Below, one piece after another: positions 1-10,939 of a stretch of 64,000 nt of DNA (position 1 is the first letter of the stretch; the number at the start of each line of letters is the position of its first letter). The notes beneath the pieces were generated by a model, which saw only the letters and a list, made by a program, of their open reading frames with translations, did no database searches and was not told the origin of the DNA. Origin of the DNA: Sphingomonas elodea ATCC 31461 (GTDB lineage: Bacteria; Pseudomonadota; Alphaproteobacteria; Sphingomonadales; Sphingomonadaceae); the NCBI RefSeq assembly GCF_000226955.1, contig NZ_AGFU01000026.1, positions 1 to 64,000 on the forward strand, read 5' to 3'. Made by a program: the position numbers and the translations under genes.

Positions 1-40
1 CCCCCCCCCCCCCCCCCCCACCCCCCCCCCCCCCCCCCCC
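1..40. other. C homopolymer at window edge
   Basis: Positions 1-40 are all C except one A at position 20. Normal coding sequence starts at 41. In the frame of the following gene the tract would read as a proline run with one threonine. A run this long at the exact sequence edge looks more like an assembly or sequencing artefact than biology. Pro-rich linkers do occur after lipoboxes, but what follows here is the end of a folded lobe rather than an N-terminus. Confidence 0.7.
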
Positions 41-970
41 GCCAATGGCAGTTTTACCGGCTCGGCGACGCTGTCGAGCAGCGCGAACAGCTTCGCGGGC
101 AACCTCAACCTTGCGCTGTTCGCCGGCTATAACGGCGCGCTGACCGGCCATTTCTACGGCCCCGGTGCGGAGGAGGTCGGCGCCAGCGCCGCATTGACCG
201 ACGCCGCGGGCGAGGCCGCCGCCGTCACGCTCACCGGCGCCAGGGCCGCCGGCAGCAGCGCCGCCGGCAGCACGCCCGCGATCCCCGATTTCTCGGGCGA
301 TGCCGCCAGCGGCTATGGCATTGTCGGCTTGCCCGGTCTGTCGGAAACGCTGGTCCTGCTCACCGCTGCCGACCGCGAGGCGATCACCAGCGATGTCGGC
401 TTCGACGTCTATCGCAGGGCGCTCGCCACCGGCACCGTGCAGGCGCGGATCTATGACGCCGGCAAGGGCCCGCTGGCGCTCAGCTATGCGAGCTTTGCCG
501 AGCTGAGCTATCTGGCGAGCAACGCCGCGGCGGGCAGCGATCCGCTGCGCTGGTATCTGCCCTTCGGCCAGCGCACCACCGCCGATCAGATGCCGCGCAC
601 CGGCACCGCCAGCTACACGGGCCTGGTATTCGGCAGCGGGACCGCCGGCGGCGCCAGCTACACGCTGGGCGGCAGCAGCAGCTTCGCCGTCGACTTCGCC
701 CGCGCCAGCGCCTCGGGTTCGCTCGCCATTACCGGCAGCAATGCCGCCGGCGCCCGCGACTTCGGCAGCTTCGGCTTCCAGGCCAGCGGCCTGTCGAGCA
801 ACGGCTTCACGGGCGCGCTCTCCGCCAGCGGCGGCGCGGGCAGCCTGACAGGCTGGTTCTTCGGCCCGCAGGCGCAGGAAATCGGCGCGCGTTTCGATGC
901 GGTCCGCACGCTGGCCAACGGCGACAAGGCGGTTCTCAACGGCGCGACGGTCGCTAAGAAGGCGCAGTGA
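41..970 (+). CDS. TbpB-like surface lipoprotein, 5' end missing
   Basis: The frame is open from the window edge to the stop at 968-970, so the lipobox and most of the N-terminal lobe are missing. The family signature of transferrin-binding-protein-B-like barrels, FYGPxAxExG, occurs twice: around nt 152-181 (end of a first lobe) and around nt 860-888 (FFGPQAQEIGA, end of the second). The composition (Gly, Ala, Ser, Thr rich with alternating hydrophobics) suits a beta-rich exported protein. Its stop overlaps the GTG of the Slam exporter gene by 3 nt, the operon arrangement expected of a Slam and its client. The ligand cannot be told from sequence; known relatives bind transferrin, haemoglobin or haem carriers. 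A TTG at 194 is an internal codon, not a convincing start. Confidence 0.75.
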   Translation, partial: ANGSFTGSATLSSSANSFAGNLNLALFAGYNGALTGHFYGPGAEEVGASAALTDAAGEAAAVTLTGARAAGSSAAGSTPAIPDFSGDAASGYGIVGLPGLSETLVLLTAADREAITSDVGFDVYRRALATGTVQARIYDAGKGPLALSYASFAELSYLASNAAAGSDPLRWYLPFGQRTTADQMPRTGTASYTGLVFGSGTAGGASYTLGGSSSFAVDFARASASGSLAITGSNAAGARDFGSFGFQASGLSSNGFTGALSASGGAGSLTGWFFGPQAQEIGARFDAVRTLANGDKAVLNGATVAKKAQ

Positions 971-2280
971 CCGACCGCTCGCTGATCGCCCTGGCGCTGG
1001 CCCTGCTCGCGCCTGCCCCCGCCCTTGCCCAGACGACCGAGCAGCGCCAGGTCTCGGCGGTCGAGCTGTTCACTCTCGCCGCCCGCGCCGAGGGTGTCGG
1101 GCGCCCGGCCGACGCCGAGACGATGTACCGCGCGCTCGCCAAAGACCCTGATGCCGAGGTCCGCGCCGAGGCGCGCTTTCGGCTCGGCCAGCTGCTCGAA
1201 CGGCTGGGCCGCAAGCGCGAGGCGGCGACCACCTATCGCGCGCTGCTCGACGAGAAACCCGACGCCGCGCGCGTCCGGCTCGAACTCGCCCGGCTGCTCA
1301 CCCAGCTGGGGGACGAGAGCGCGGCGCGGCGGGAGCTGCGCCAGGCCCAGGCCGGCGGGCTGCCGCCGCAGGTGGCGCAGATCGTCGACCAGTTCGCCGC
1401 CGCGCTCCGCTCGCGCAAGCCCTGGGGCGCCAGCCTCGAGGTCGCGCTGGTACCGGACAGCAACGTCAACCGCGCGACCGACGCGGCGACGCTCGATACC
1501 GTGCTTGCCCCCCTCCAGCTCTCGCGCGACGCCCGCGAGCAATCCGGCATCGGCGCGCGCATCGGCGGTCAGCTCTTCGCCCGCGTGCCGGTGGCGACCA
1601 ACCTCGCGATCGTCCCGCGCCTATCCGGCCAGGGCGATTTCTACCGCCAGCGCCGTTTCAACGATACCTCCGCCTCGGCACTGATCGGCCTGGAATGGAG
1701 CCTCGGGCGCGATCGCCTGCGTCCCTCGGTCGGCGGCACCCAGCGCTGGTATGGCGGCAGCCCCTATGCGCGCACCGCCACCGCGGCGATCGACTGGCAG
1801 CATCCGCTCGGTACCAGGGCCCAGCTCACCACCAGCGCGACCGTGGCCGACACGACCTATCGCGGCAACCCCCTGCAGGACGGGCTGCTGCTGAACGGCG
1901 CGATCGCCTATGAACGTGCCTTCTCCCCCCGCGCCGGCGGAAGCGTCACCCTGTCCGCCACCCGCCAGACGGCGAACGATCCCGGCTATGCCACCGCCGC
2001 CGGCGGCGCGACCCTGCTCGGCTGGCGCGAGTTCGGCCGGACCACCGTCTATGCCACCGCCGGCTTGCGTCGGCTGGAGGGCGATGCCCGCCTGTTCCTG
2101 TTCGCGGAACGGCGCAAGGACTGGAACGTCAGCCTCGGTGTCGGCGCCACCTTCCGCCGCATCCAGATCCGCGGCTTCGCGCCGATCGTGCGGCTGGATT
2201 GGGAGCGCAACCGCTCCACCGTCGGCATCTATGATTTCACCCGAAAGGCGGCGACGATCGGCCTCACCCGGGCCTTCTGA
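967..2280 (+). CDS. Slam family outer-membrane lipoprotein exporter (DUF560)
   Basis: The 437-residue product has a cleavable signal peptide ending ALAQ at residue 22, a TPR-type helical region (about 40-150) and a C-terminal region of alternating polar and hydrophobic strands ending in phenylalanine (IGLTRAF), typical of a Bam-inserted beta barrel. The PDSNVNRAT motif near residue 162 and the NRSTVGIYDFTRK segment near the end are hallmarks I associate with surface lipoprotein assembly modulators. Members move TbpB-type lipoproteins across the outer membrane to the cell surface. The GTG start at 967 overlaps the stop of the upstream lipoprotein gene, and AAGAAGG lies about 8 nt ahead. The genes are probably co-translated, making that lipoprotein the likely client; the second lipoprotein at 4226 may be another. 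Confidence 0.85.
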   Translation: MTDRSLIALALALLAPAPALAQTTEQRQVSAVELFTLAARAEGVGRPADAETMYRALAKDPDAEVRAEARFRLGQLLERLGRKREAATTYRALLDEKPDAARVRLELARLLTQLGDESAARRELRQAQAGGLPPQVAQIVDQFAAALRSRKPWGASLEVALVPDSNVNRATDAATLDTVLAPLQLSRDAREQSGIGARIGGQLFARVPVATNLAIVPRLSGQGDFYRQRRFNDTSASALIGLEWSLGRDRLRPSVGGTQRWYGGSPYARTATAAIDWQHPLGTRAQLTTSATVADTTYRGNPLQDGLLLNGAIAYERAFSPRAGGSVTLSATRQTANDPGYATAAGGATLLGWREFGRTTVYATAGLRRLEGDARLFLFAERRKDWNVSLGVGATFRRIQIRGFAPIVRLDWERNRSTVGIYDFTRKAATIGLTRAF

Positions 2281-2423
2281 AACCGCCTCCGGGCTCCCCC
2301 GGAATGCACCAAGATACAGGGGAGGTTGGCAATGTTTCGTCACACGCGAAGTCCTGCGGCTACGGGCTGCCGTTCTATAAATCGGGGTGACGCTGATCGC
2401 GCCGGTTCACAGGAGTCCCGCCG

Positions 2424-3803
2424 TTGCACCCCGAACTCGCCACCCGCCTCGAATTCGTCGGTTACACCACTGAAAAGCGCGCGTTGCTCAGCGAGGCGCG
2501 GGACACCATCCAGCAGGCCATGGCGCCCGCGCTGGACCGTCTCTACACCCAGATCGCCGCGCATCCCGAAACGGCGAAGATGTTCTCCGGCCAGACGCAC
2601 ATCGCGAGGGCCAAGCAGCTCCAGTCCGAGCATTGGGCGCACCTGTCCGGGGCGGCCTTCGACGACGACTATGTCGCGCGCGTGAAGCGGATCGGCGCCC
2701 GCCACGCGCAGATCGGCCTGACGCCGCAATGGTATATCGGCTCCTATGCGATCATCCTCGATTCGCTGATCGAATCGATTGGCGCGATGGACACCGGCCC
2801 CCGCCTCCCCTTCGGCCGCCGCAAGGCCGACAGCCGCTTCGACCGGTTGCGCGCGATCGTCACCGCCGCGCTGATCGACCTCGAAATGTCGGTCTCGATC
2901 TATTTCGAGCAGGAACAGGCCAGCCGCGCCGACGCGATGAAGGCGCTGCAGGAGCGCGAACAGTCGCTCGCCGGCCTGCTCGTCACGATCACCGAGACGG
3001 TGGAGGCGATCAAGACCGGCTCGCAGGAGATCGCCCAGGCCTCGGGCGACCTCGCCCGCCGCACCGAAGCCAATGCCGCCAGCCTCGCCCAGACCGCGTC
3101 GTCAGTGCAGGAGATGGACCAGCGCCTCAAGGCCACCGCCGACAGCGCCCGCCGCACGGTGGAACGCGCCGACGGCGCCAAGGCGACGGTCGACACCGGC
3201 CGCACGATCACCGAACAGGCAGTTTCGGCAATGGAACGCGTGTCGGACAGCGCCAAGGGCATCGACAGCGTGATCGAGGGCCTCGACAAGATCGCCTTCC
3301 AGACCCGCGTGCTCGCGATGAACGCGGCGGTGGAGGCCGGCCGCGCCGGCGAGGCGGGCCGCGGCTTCGCGGTGGTGGCCGACCTCGTCTCCGCGTTGGC
3401 GATGCGCGCCGAGGAAGAGGCAGGCCGCGCACGCGACCAGCTGACCGCGACCCAGGCCGACATCGTCACCGCGGTGGGGATGGTCGAGAAGGTCGACGGG
3501 GCGCTCTCCAACATCTCGGGCGACGTGGCGGCAGTGAACGCGCTGCTGACCGAGATGGCGCGCGACAACCAGGTCCAGGCCGGCGCGATCACCGAAGTCT
3601 CGTCGACGATCGGCGACATGGACCGCGCCACCCAGCAGAACGCCGCGATGGTGGAGGAAACCTCCGCCGCCGCGCAGAACCTCGCCCGCGAAGTCGACAA
3701 GCTCGCCCGCCAGGCAAGCAGCTTCGGCGGCGCCGGCGCCCCGGCCCCGAGTGCCGGTGCGCGGGCGACGGTACGGGCGCTGAGCGCGATGGCGACGTTC
3801 TGA
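2424..3803 (+). CDS. Globin-coupled methyl-accepting chemotaxis protein (soluble)
   Basis: The 459-residue protein has an N-terminal protoglobin domain (about 1-165), with His94 in the segment IGARHAQIGL as the likely proximal haem ligand, and a C-terminal MCP signalling coiled coil with its hairpin tip near residues 298-330 (AMNAAVEAGRAGEAGRGF). It has no signal peptide or membrane helix, so it should be cytoplasmic like HemAT, sensing oxygen or another haem ligand and controlling a CheA/CheW array. In the usual ADEVRxLA stretch after the tip, the Glu and Arg are Leu and Ser (ADLVSALA). The start is a TTG preceded by AGGAG at 2411-2415. It sits between the Slam gene and the second TbpB-like gene; a link with haem uptake is inference only. 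Confidence 0.85.
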   Translation: MHPELATRLEFVGYTTEKRALLSEARDTIQQAMAPALDRLYTQIAAHPETAKMFSGQTHIARAKQLQSEHWAHLSGAAFDDDYVARVKRIGARHAQIGLTPQWYIGSYAIILDSLIESIGAMDTGPRLPFGRRKADSRFDRLRAIVTAALIDLEMSVSIYFEQEQASRADAMKALQEREQSLAGLLVTITETVEAIKTGSQEIAQASGDLARRTEANAASLAQTASSVQEMDQRLKATADSARRTVERADGAKATVDTGRTITEQAVSAMERVSDSAKGIDSVIEGLDKIAFQTRVLAMNAAVEAGRAGEAGRGFAVVADLVSALAMRAEEEAGRARDQLTATQADIVTAVGMVEKVDGALSNISGDVAAVNALLTEMARDNQVQAGAITEVSSTIGDMDRATQQNAAMVEETSAAAQNLAREVDKLARQASSFGGAGAPAPSAGARATVRALSAMATF

Positions 3804-3876
3804 GTTCGGATCGGGCGCGACTCCCGCCCTTGCGCTGACGCCGGATGGGGACACGGGCGGCGTCTCTCCCACACGC

Positions 3877-4108
3877 ATCGGGGGCGATCGGGCGCGATCG
3901 GGCCTCGTCTCCGGGAGACATCCCCGATACGGGACGGGCGGGCATGTCCAGCCCCCCGGCCCGAACATGCCCACCCGAGAAGATGCCGCATCCCCCCAGC
4001 TGCGGCATCCTGGGAGACTTGGTGCGCCGGAAGCCAAATGGGGAAGACCTCGGCGCCGGTCAGGGTCTGTCATCAGACGGGCCCTTTTGCGCGTGACCGC
4101 CGTCACGC
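3877..4108 (+). promoter_or_regulatory. Non-coding stretch with a series of dyad symmetries
   Basis: Between the chemoreceptor stop and the lipoprotein start (about 420 nt) I see no credible gene but several strong inverted repeats: ATCGGGG 3877-3883 with CCCCGAT 3922-3928; GTCTCC 3907-3912 with GGAGAC 3914-3919; GGGCATGT 3940-3947 with ACATGCCC 3965-3972, extending by four more pairs after one mismatch; 3982-3990 with 4001-4009 (9 bp); GTCTG 4065-4069 with CAGAC 4074-4078; and GCGTGAC 4091-4097 with GTCACGC 4102-4108. This density suggests a structured 5' leader or small RNA. It matches no riboswitch class I can name. Some dyads are expected by chance in GC-rich DNA. Confidence 0.45.
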
Positions 4109-4187
4109 CGACCAACAGGAAGTACGGGTCCCCGCAATGACCTTGCATCACGCCGCGCCAGGAGGACCAAATCGCTTGTCGGGGCCA

Positions 4188-4220
4188 TTCCCCCTCGCCT
4201 AAAAACGTTGCGAGGGGGAA
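4188..4220 (+). promoter_or_regulatory. Hairpin that sequesters the lipoprotein ribosome binding site
   Basis: TTCCCCCTCGC (4188-4198) and GCGAGGGGGAA (4210-4220) form a perfect 11-bp stem around an 11-nt A-rich loop. The 3' arm contains the only plausible Shine-Dalgarno (GAGGGGGAA), 5 nt before the GTG start at 4226. If transcribed, the folded form should block ribosome binding, as in RNA thermometers and translational riboswitches. The TTG at 4208 lies inside the hairpin and is not the likely start. Confidence 0.65.
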
Positions 4221-4225
4221 ATATC

Positions 4226-6073
4226 GTGAAACACTCTGCAAGCTCGATTGCCGCGCTAGCGGCCTGTGTCCTGCTGTCTGCCTGCAGCGGCGGCGGCGGT
4301 GGTGGCGGCGTCGGATCGACGCCCGCACCGGGGGCCGGTACGGGAACGGCACCGGCGCCTAGCCCGACACCCGCGCCCAGCACAACGCCCACGCCGAGCC
4401 CCACGCCCACGCCGAGCTCCACGCCCAACGCGTCGCTGCTTGCGCTCAGCAACAGCGAAACGTTCGGAACAGACGCTTCGGCGATCGCTGCCAATTATCC
4501 AGCAAACAGCGCCGGTACTGTCACCGCAAGTTCGCCCACAATCTCCGTAGCCTTCGACGCCGTGACCGGAAACTATACGGTGACGTCCGGCAACCGAAGC
4601 CAGATCTTCCGGCCTGCGGACAAGGACACCGCCAACAGCAGCGCGCAACTCACCATCTTGCAGCGCACCGTCGGAGACACGACCGATTCGCTCACGCTCA
4701 CCAATACGGGCACGTCGGGCCCATATCGCTATCAATATGTCGGCGCCGGCTTCTGGCAACGCACGGTGCAGAGCGGTGGGGCGTTGTCGGGTACCGTCGA
4801 CGCCTTCACCTACGGCGTTCGCACCCCCATCTCAGCGGTGCCGCGTACGGGTCTCGCCAGCTATGCGGTCGACCTGATCGCCGTGCAGGCATATCCCGCC
4901 GAACTTGCCAGTCTCGCCGGCACCGGCCAGCTTGACGTAGACTTTACCGGCGGCAACCTCAGCATATCCGGAAGTGGCCGAAGCCTTGGCCTCGTTCAGG
5001 GCCGAACCGTGGTTTTCGATTTTCTGGGCCGTGCCACGCTTGCCAGCGCCAGCAACCAATTCACCGGCACGATGTCGCTGTCCTCGTTCGGCGAATCCGG
5101 TTCGCTCGCTGGCCGTTTCTATGGTCCAGGCGCGGAGGAGATCGGCGCAACCTTCGCCGCCACCAGCAATACCAGCGACGGAGCGATCCGTACCGTTGGC
5201 ACGATCACGGGACGCAAGAACACGGTCAACACCGATACGCTCGCCAGCGTCGTAACGCCGCGAAGTTTCGATCTGATAACCATGCCGCTAACCTATTATA
5301 GCGATAGTGCCACCGGCTTGGTTACCTCGGCCAACGCCGGGAGCCGCAATCTGGATACGCTGCGGTTCGACCGTTCAGCCGGGAGCTATATGCTGTACGG
5401 CACAAACTTCACTGCCGCCACCCTGGTCGCCGCCGAAAGCACGGCAAGGATCAAGACATACCGCGTGACCAACGGTAACGACGTCACGACCTTGAAGATC
5501 TATGTACCCACCGGCAGCAGCGGTGAGCTGGTGCTGAGCTATTCGGGCTTCGGTGTTTACAACGCTCAAACCAAGCCGGTTCAGGGGCAGGATGGCTTTG
5601 CCTTCCGTTGGTTCGGCTATGGATTAGACACGGTGGCTTCGGCCCTGCCACGCAGCGGCTCCGCAAGCTTCACCGGCCAGCTTTACGGTAACGCGCAGCG
5701 TCCCGGGGGCAGTAGCGGCTACGATATGCGTGGAACCGGCAGTCTCACGGTCAGCTTCATGACCGGCGGCGGGGGAAGCGTGAGCGGCACCTTATCGCCG
5801 GTGTTCACACCCACCGGCGGCGGCGCTTCATTCGACTACGGGCAGCTCAGCTTCACCGGTCAGCTCCCCTCCGGCCTGAACGCATTCGATGGACCGATCA
5901 CGCAAGCGGTGGGGGCGACACAGACCTTCTCCGGCTATGGTTTCGGAAGGTTCTTTGGCCCGAACGCCGAGGAAGCCGCGCTGCAGCTATCCGGCAACTA
6001 CAAGCCGGCCAGCGGGGGCACCCCCAACGACCAGCTTTCGGTTAGCGGCGTGTTGATCGCGCGCCGACCCTGA
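4226..6073 (+). CDS. TbpB-like surface lipoprotein
   Basis: The 615-residue preprotein has a lipoprotein signal peptide with lipobox LSAC (Cys20), then a low-complexity Gly/Ser and Thr-Pro tether (about 21-75) that would hold the folded part away from the membrane. Two lobes follow, each ending in the TbpB-type barrel signature: GRFYGPGAEEIGATF near residue 300 and GRFFGPNAEEAALQL near residue 575. The layout matches Slam-exported, surface-anchored ligand-binding lipoproteins and resembles the truncated gene at the window start. The GTG start at 4226 is chosen because a strong Shine-Dalgarno precedes it and the signal peptide then begins MKHS. It has its own leader, separate from the Slam operon, and its expression may be controlled by the hairpin at 4188-4220. 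The ligand is unknown. Confidence 0.82.
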   Translation: MKHSASSIAALAACVLLSACSGGGGGGGVGSTPAPGAGTGTAPAPSPTPAPSTTPTPSPTPTPSSTPNASLLALSNSETFGTDASAIAANYPANSAGTVTASSPTISVAFDAVTGNYTVTSGNRSQIFRPADKDTANSSAQLTILQRTVGDTTDSLTLTNTGTSGPYRYQYVGAGFWQRTVQSGGALSGTVDAFTYGVRTPISAVPRTGLASYAVDLIAVQAYPAELASLAGTGQLDVDFTGGNLSISGSGRSLGLVQGRTVVFDFLGRATLASASNQFTGTMSLSSFGESGSLAGRFYGPGAEEIGATFAATSNTSDGAIRTVGTITGRKNTVNTDTLASVVTPRSFDLITMPLTYYSDSATGLVTSANAGSRNLDTLRFDRSAGSYMLYGTNFTAATLVAAESTARIKTYRVTNGNDVTTLKIYVPTGSSGELVLSYSGFGVYNAQTKPVQGQDGFAFRWFGYGLDTVASALPRSGSASFTGQLYGNAQRPGGSSGYDMRGTGSLTVSFMTGGGGSVSGTLSPVFTPTGGGASFDYGQLSFTGQLPSGLNAFDGPITQAVGATQTFSGYGFGRFFGPNAEEAALQLSGNYKPASGGTPNDQLSVSGVLIARRP

Positions 6074-6081
6074 GCGATCTC

Positions 6082-6113
6082 CCGGGGGGACTGCAGGCCG
6101 CACTGCCCCCCGG
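6082..6113 (+). terminator. GC-rich hairpin after the lipoprotein gene
   Basis: CCGGGGGG (6082-6089) pairs with CCCCCCGG (6106-6113), 8 bp with a 16-nt loop, starting 8 nt after the lipoprotein stop. There is no T tract, so termination at this point is likely but not proven. Confidence 0.45.
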
Positions 6114-6190
6114 TACCCCTCGCAGTCGCGGCATTGGCTCCCTATCTCCGATCTGGAAAACCATTCAGAACAAAGATAGAACCCTCCCCT

Positions 6191-9208
<3,018 letters not shown>

Positions 9209-9268
9209 GGAAATATTCGTTGCAAGTTGCGGGACGAACATGCTCTCTGCCGACAACTGGAGAGAACG

Positions 9269-10201
9269 ATGTTTTTAGAGAAGCACCACCGGTTCGTCCG
9301 CCACTATCAGTTTGCATTCACGCCACGTAAGCCGAGTGCGCCACCGCTACCACTGATCGCACCGGAAGGTCAGTTCAGCATCTTCGATGCTCTTAAAAAT
9401 GCCGCGGATTCAAATAAAGCGCTAGATGTTCGCCCAAATGGTGACATCATCGAATTGATGTCTATCGACATCCATAAGAAAACTGGCGCTGTCGTTGCCC
9501 TACTCCATCGCGCAAGTCCTAATGCCGCAGACCCTATGTATCGCCGAAAGGCTCGAGAAGGCGTTAAGTTGCGCAAAGTTAAGCGAGAAGAGGGAGAAGA
9601 ACCCTCAGTATCAGCGCACCTGATAATTTTGCCAGATCCAATAAAAGAGAACGTATACAACGCAATACTAGAAGAAATCCCGGGCATGAGCATGAGTCTC
9701 GTCAAGCCGGTATTGGCAAAGCCATTGCGAGATTACAATTACCTCTACGAAGACAAAAGAAAGAGAGAAGATTCAACTCATATAATACTGAAGCCCCAAG
9801 GCGTTAAATCGGAAAGCGTCACGAACGCGCTTAAGACAGGAAACTTCGGCTATATAATATTAAGCCGACCGGCAGAAGCCGCTTTCATTGACGCTGAAGA
9901 CGTGTTTGAGCCGGTTGACGAAAAGATGAAGATAAAGGTGAAGGGTAGGATCGACCCAGACACGTGGATGGGAATGATCGGAGGTTTAGCACGCCGGGCG
10001 CGCGACGCAGGATGGGACGATTTCCAAATTGACATTGAACTAGATGACGATCGCATGCGACGCGTTCCAATCGCACGAGGAGAGGAGGCGAAAGAAGTTC
10101 TCTTTATAAGATCATCCGAGATTAATTTAGACACTGAGCTTGAAGTATGCAGCAACGCGGTGGTTGATGAATTTGTCGAGAAGGCCATCCAAGCGATATA
10201 A
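9269..10201 (+). CDS. Unknown soluble protein, first gene of a low-GC two-gene module
   Basis: I do not recognise this 310-residue protein with confidence. It has no signal peptide or membrane helix and mixes charged helices with predicted strands. The AHLIILPDP...YNAILEEIPGMSMSLV stretch (about 122-150) hints at a small nucleic-acid-binding or sensor fold, and the C-terminal part is strongly acidic. Local GC is roughly 45-50%, against about 65-70% around it, with rare AT-rich codons, so it was probably acquired recently. The ATG at 9269 follows GGAGAG; a start 14 codons upstream lacks support. Its stop overlaps the next gene's ATG (TAATG), implying coupled translation. Soluble protein plus four-helix membrane protein recalls RexAB- or Kiwa-like anti-phage pairs, but this is an analogy of architecture, not shown homology. 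Confidence 0.75.
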   Translation: MFLEKHHRFVRHYQFAFTPRKPSAPPLPLIAPEGQFSIFDALKNAADSNKALDVRPNGDIIELMSIDIHKKTGAVVALLHRASPNAADPMYRRKAREGVKLRKVKREEGEEPSVSAHLIILPDPIKENVYNAILEEIPGMSMSLVKPVLAKPLRDYNYLYEDKRKREDSTHIILKPQGVKSESVTNALKTGNFGYIILSRPAEAAFIDAEDVFEPVDEKMKIKVKGRIDPDTWMGMIGGLARRARDAGWDDFQIDIELDDDRMRRVPIARGEEAKEVLFIRSSEINLDTELEVCSNAVVDEFVEKAIQAI

Positions 10202-10854
10202 TGCCATTTGTCCTTTTCTCTTTTGGATATTTGAATATCCGTAACTCCTCAGGGAGGCTGGCGTTGCTCAGCGACGCCCTGCCCACCCTTGCGCTTTTCA
10301 CGCCGATAATGAGCACATTTTGCTTGTTAAGGGACGCCAATTTTTTTGGTCAGAATGGTCTTGTGGATAAGATTGGATCGCTCACCGGCTCTTTGACCGG
10401 TTTTTACATTGCCGGACTTCTAGCAGTAGCGACCTTTTCAATCGACCAATCACCCCTCGATAAGCCTATAAAAGTTGGCCCAGCCTTTAGATCGAAGGTA
10501 TGCTTTAATAATAAGAACGCCATGACGAGACGAGAATATACATGTAGCATTTTCGGCTACCTGGCATTCTTGAGCCTGCTCATTGCCTTGTTCTCGGCAA
10601 TCTTATCGGGTTCAGCAAATTCCCTGTCGAAGGCGCTAATCAAGTTTGAATTTCAGTCATTTGGTTACGTAATAAATCTACGATTATGGGCGAAATATTC
10701 CGTAGAAGCACTTTATTTATTGCTAACCACCCATCTAGCTATAACTACTGGTCGCGGAATGTATTATATTATACACAAGATCTACGACCGAGAGCCGATA
10801 GTGAAACCCAAGCCACCCGAACCCAAAATTACGATATTTGACGGAGATCACTGA
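10201..10854 (+). CDS. Four-helix membrane protein, second gene of the low-GC module
   Basis: The 217-residue protein has four likely transmembrane helices (about 26-43, 58-80, 115-136, 164-186) and a charged, proline-containing C-terminal tail. No family is recognised. GC is about 42% in the first 60 nt, far below the surroundings. Its ATG shares its first base with the stop of the upstream gene, so the two products are probably made in fixed ratio and act together. In known two-gene defence pairs a small multi-pass protein is the membrane effector or anchor, switched by a soluble partner; that role here is inference. No integrase, tRNA or direct repeat marks the island borders. Confidence 0.75.
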   Translation: MPFVLFSFGYLNIRNSSGRLALLSDALPTLALFTPIMSTFCLLRDANFFGQNGLVDKIGSLTGSLTGFYIAGLLAVATFSIDQSPLDKPIKVGPAFRSKVCFNNKNAMTRREYTCSIFGYLAFLSLLIALFSAILSGSANSLSKALIKFEFQSFGYVINLRLWAKYSVEALYLLLTTHLAITTGRGMYYIIHKIYDREPIVKPKPPEPKITIFDGDH

Positions 10855-10939
10855 AACTCTTCAGCTGAGCTTCAAATCACTGGCATGCCTGCTGACGAAT
10901 CTTCTTCTGCCACTTCGACATTCGCGATATCCTCCGGCC

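Noticed and set aside
4010-4140. Cobalamin-type riboswitch
   Set aside because: Stretches resembling GGGAA, GGTG and CCCCGCAA occur, but in the wrong order and spacing, and the conserved CNACTG box is missing.
9209-9268. Attachment site bordering the low-GC island
   Set aside because: I could not find matching direct repeats at the two edges (near 9210 and 10900), and no tRNA gene is adjacent.
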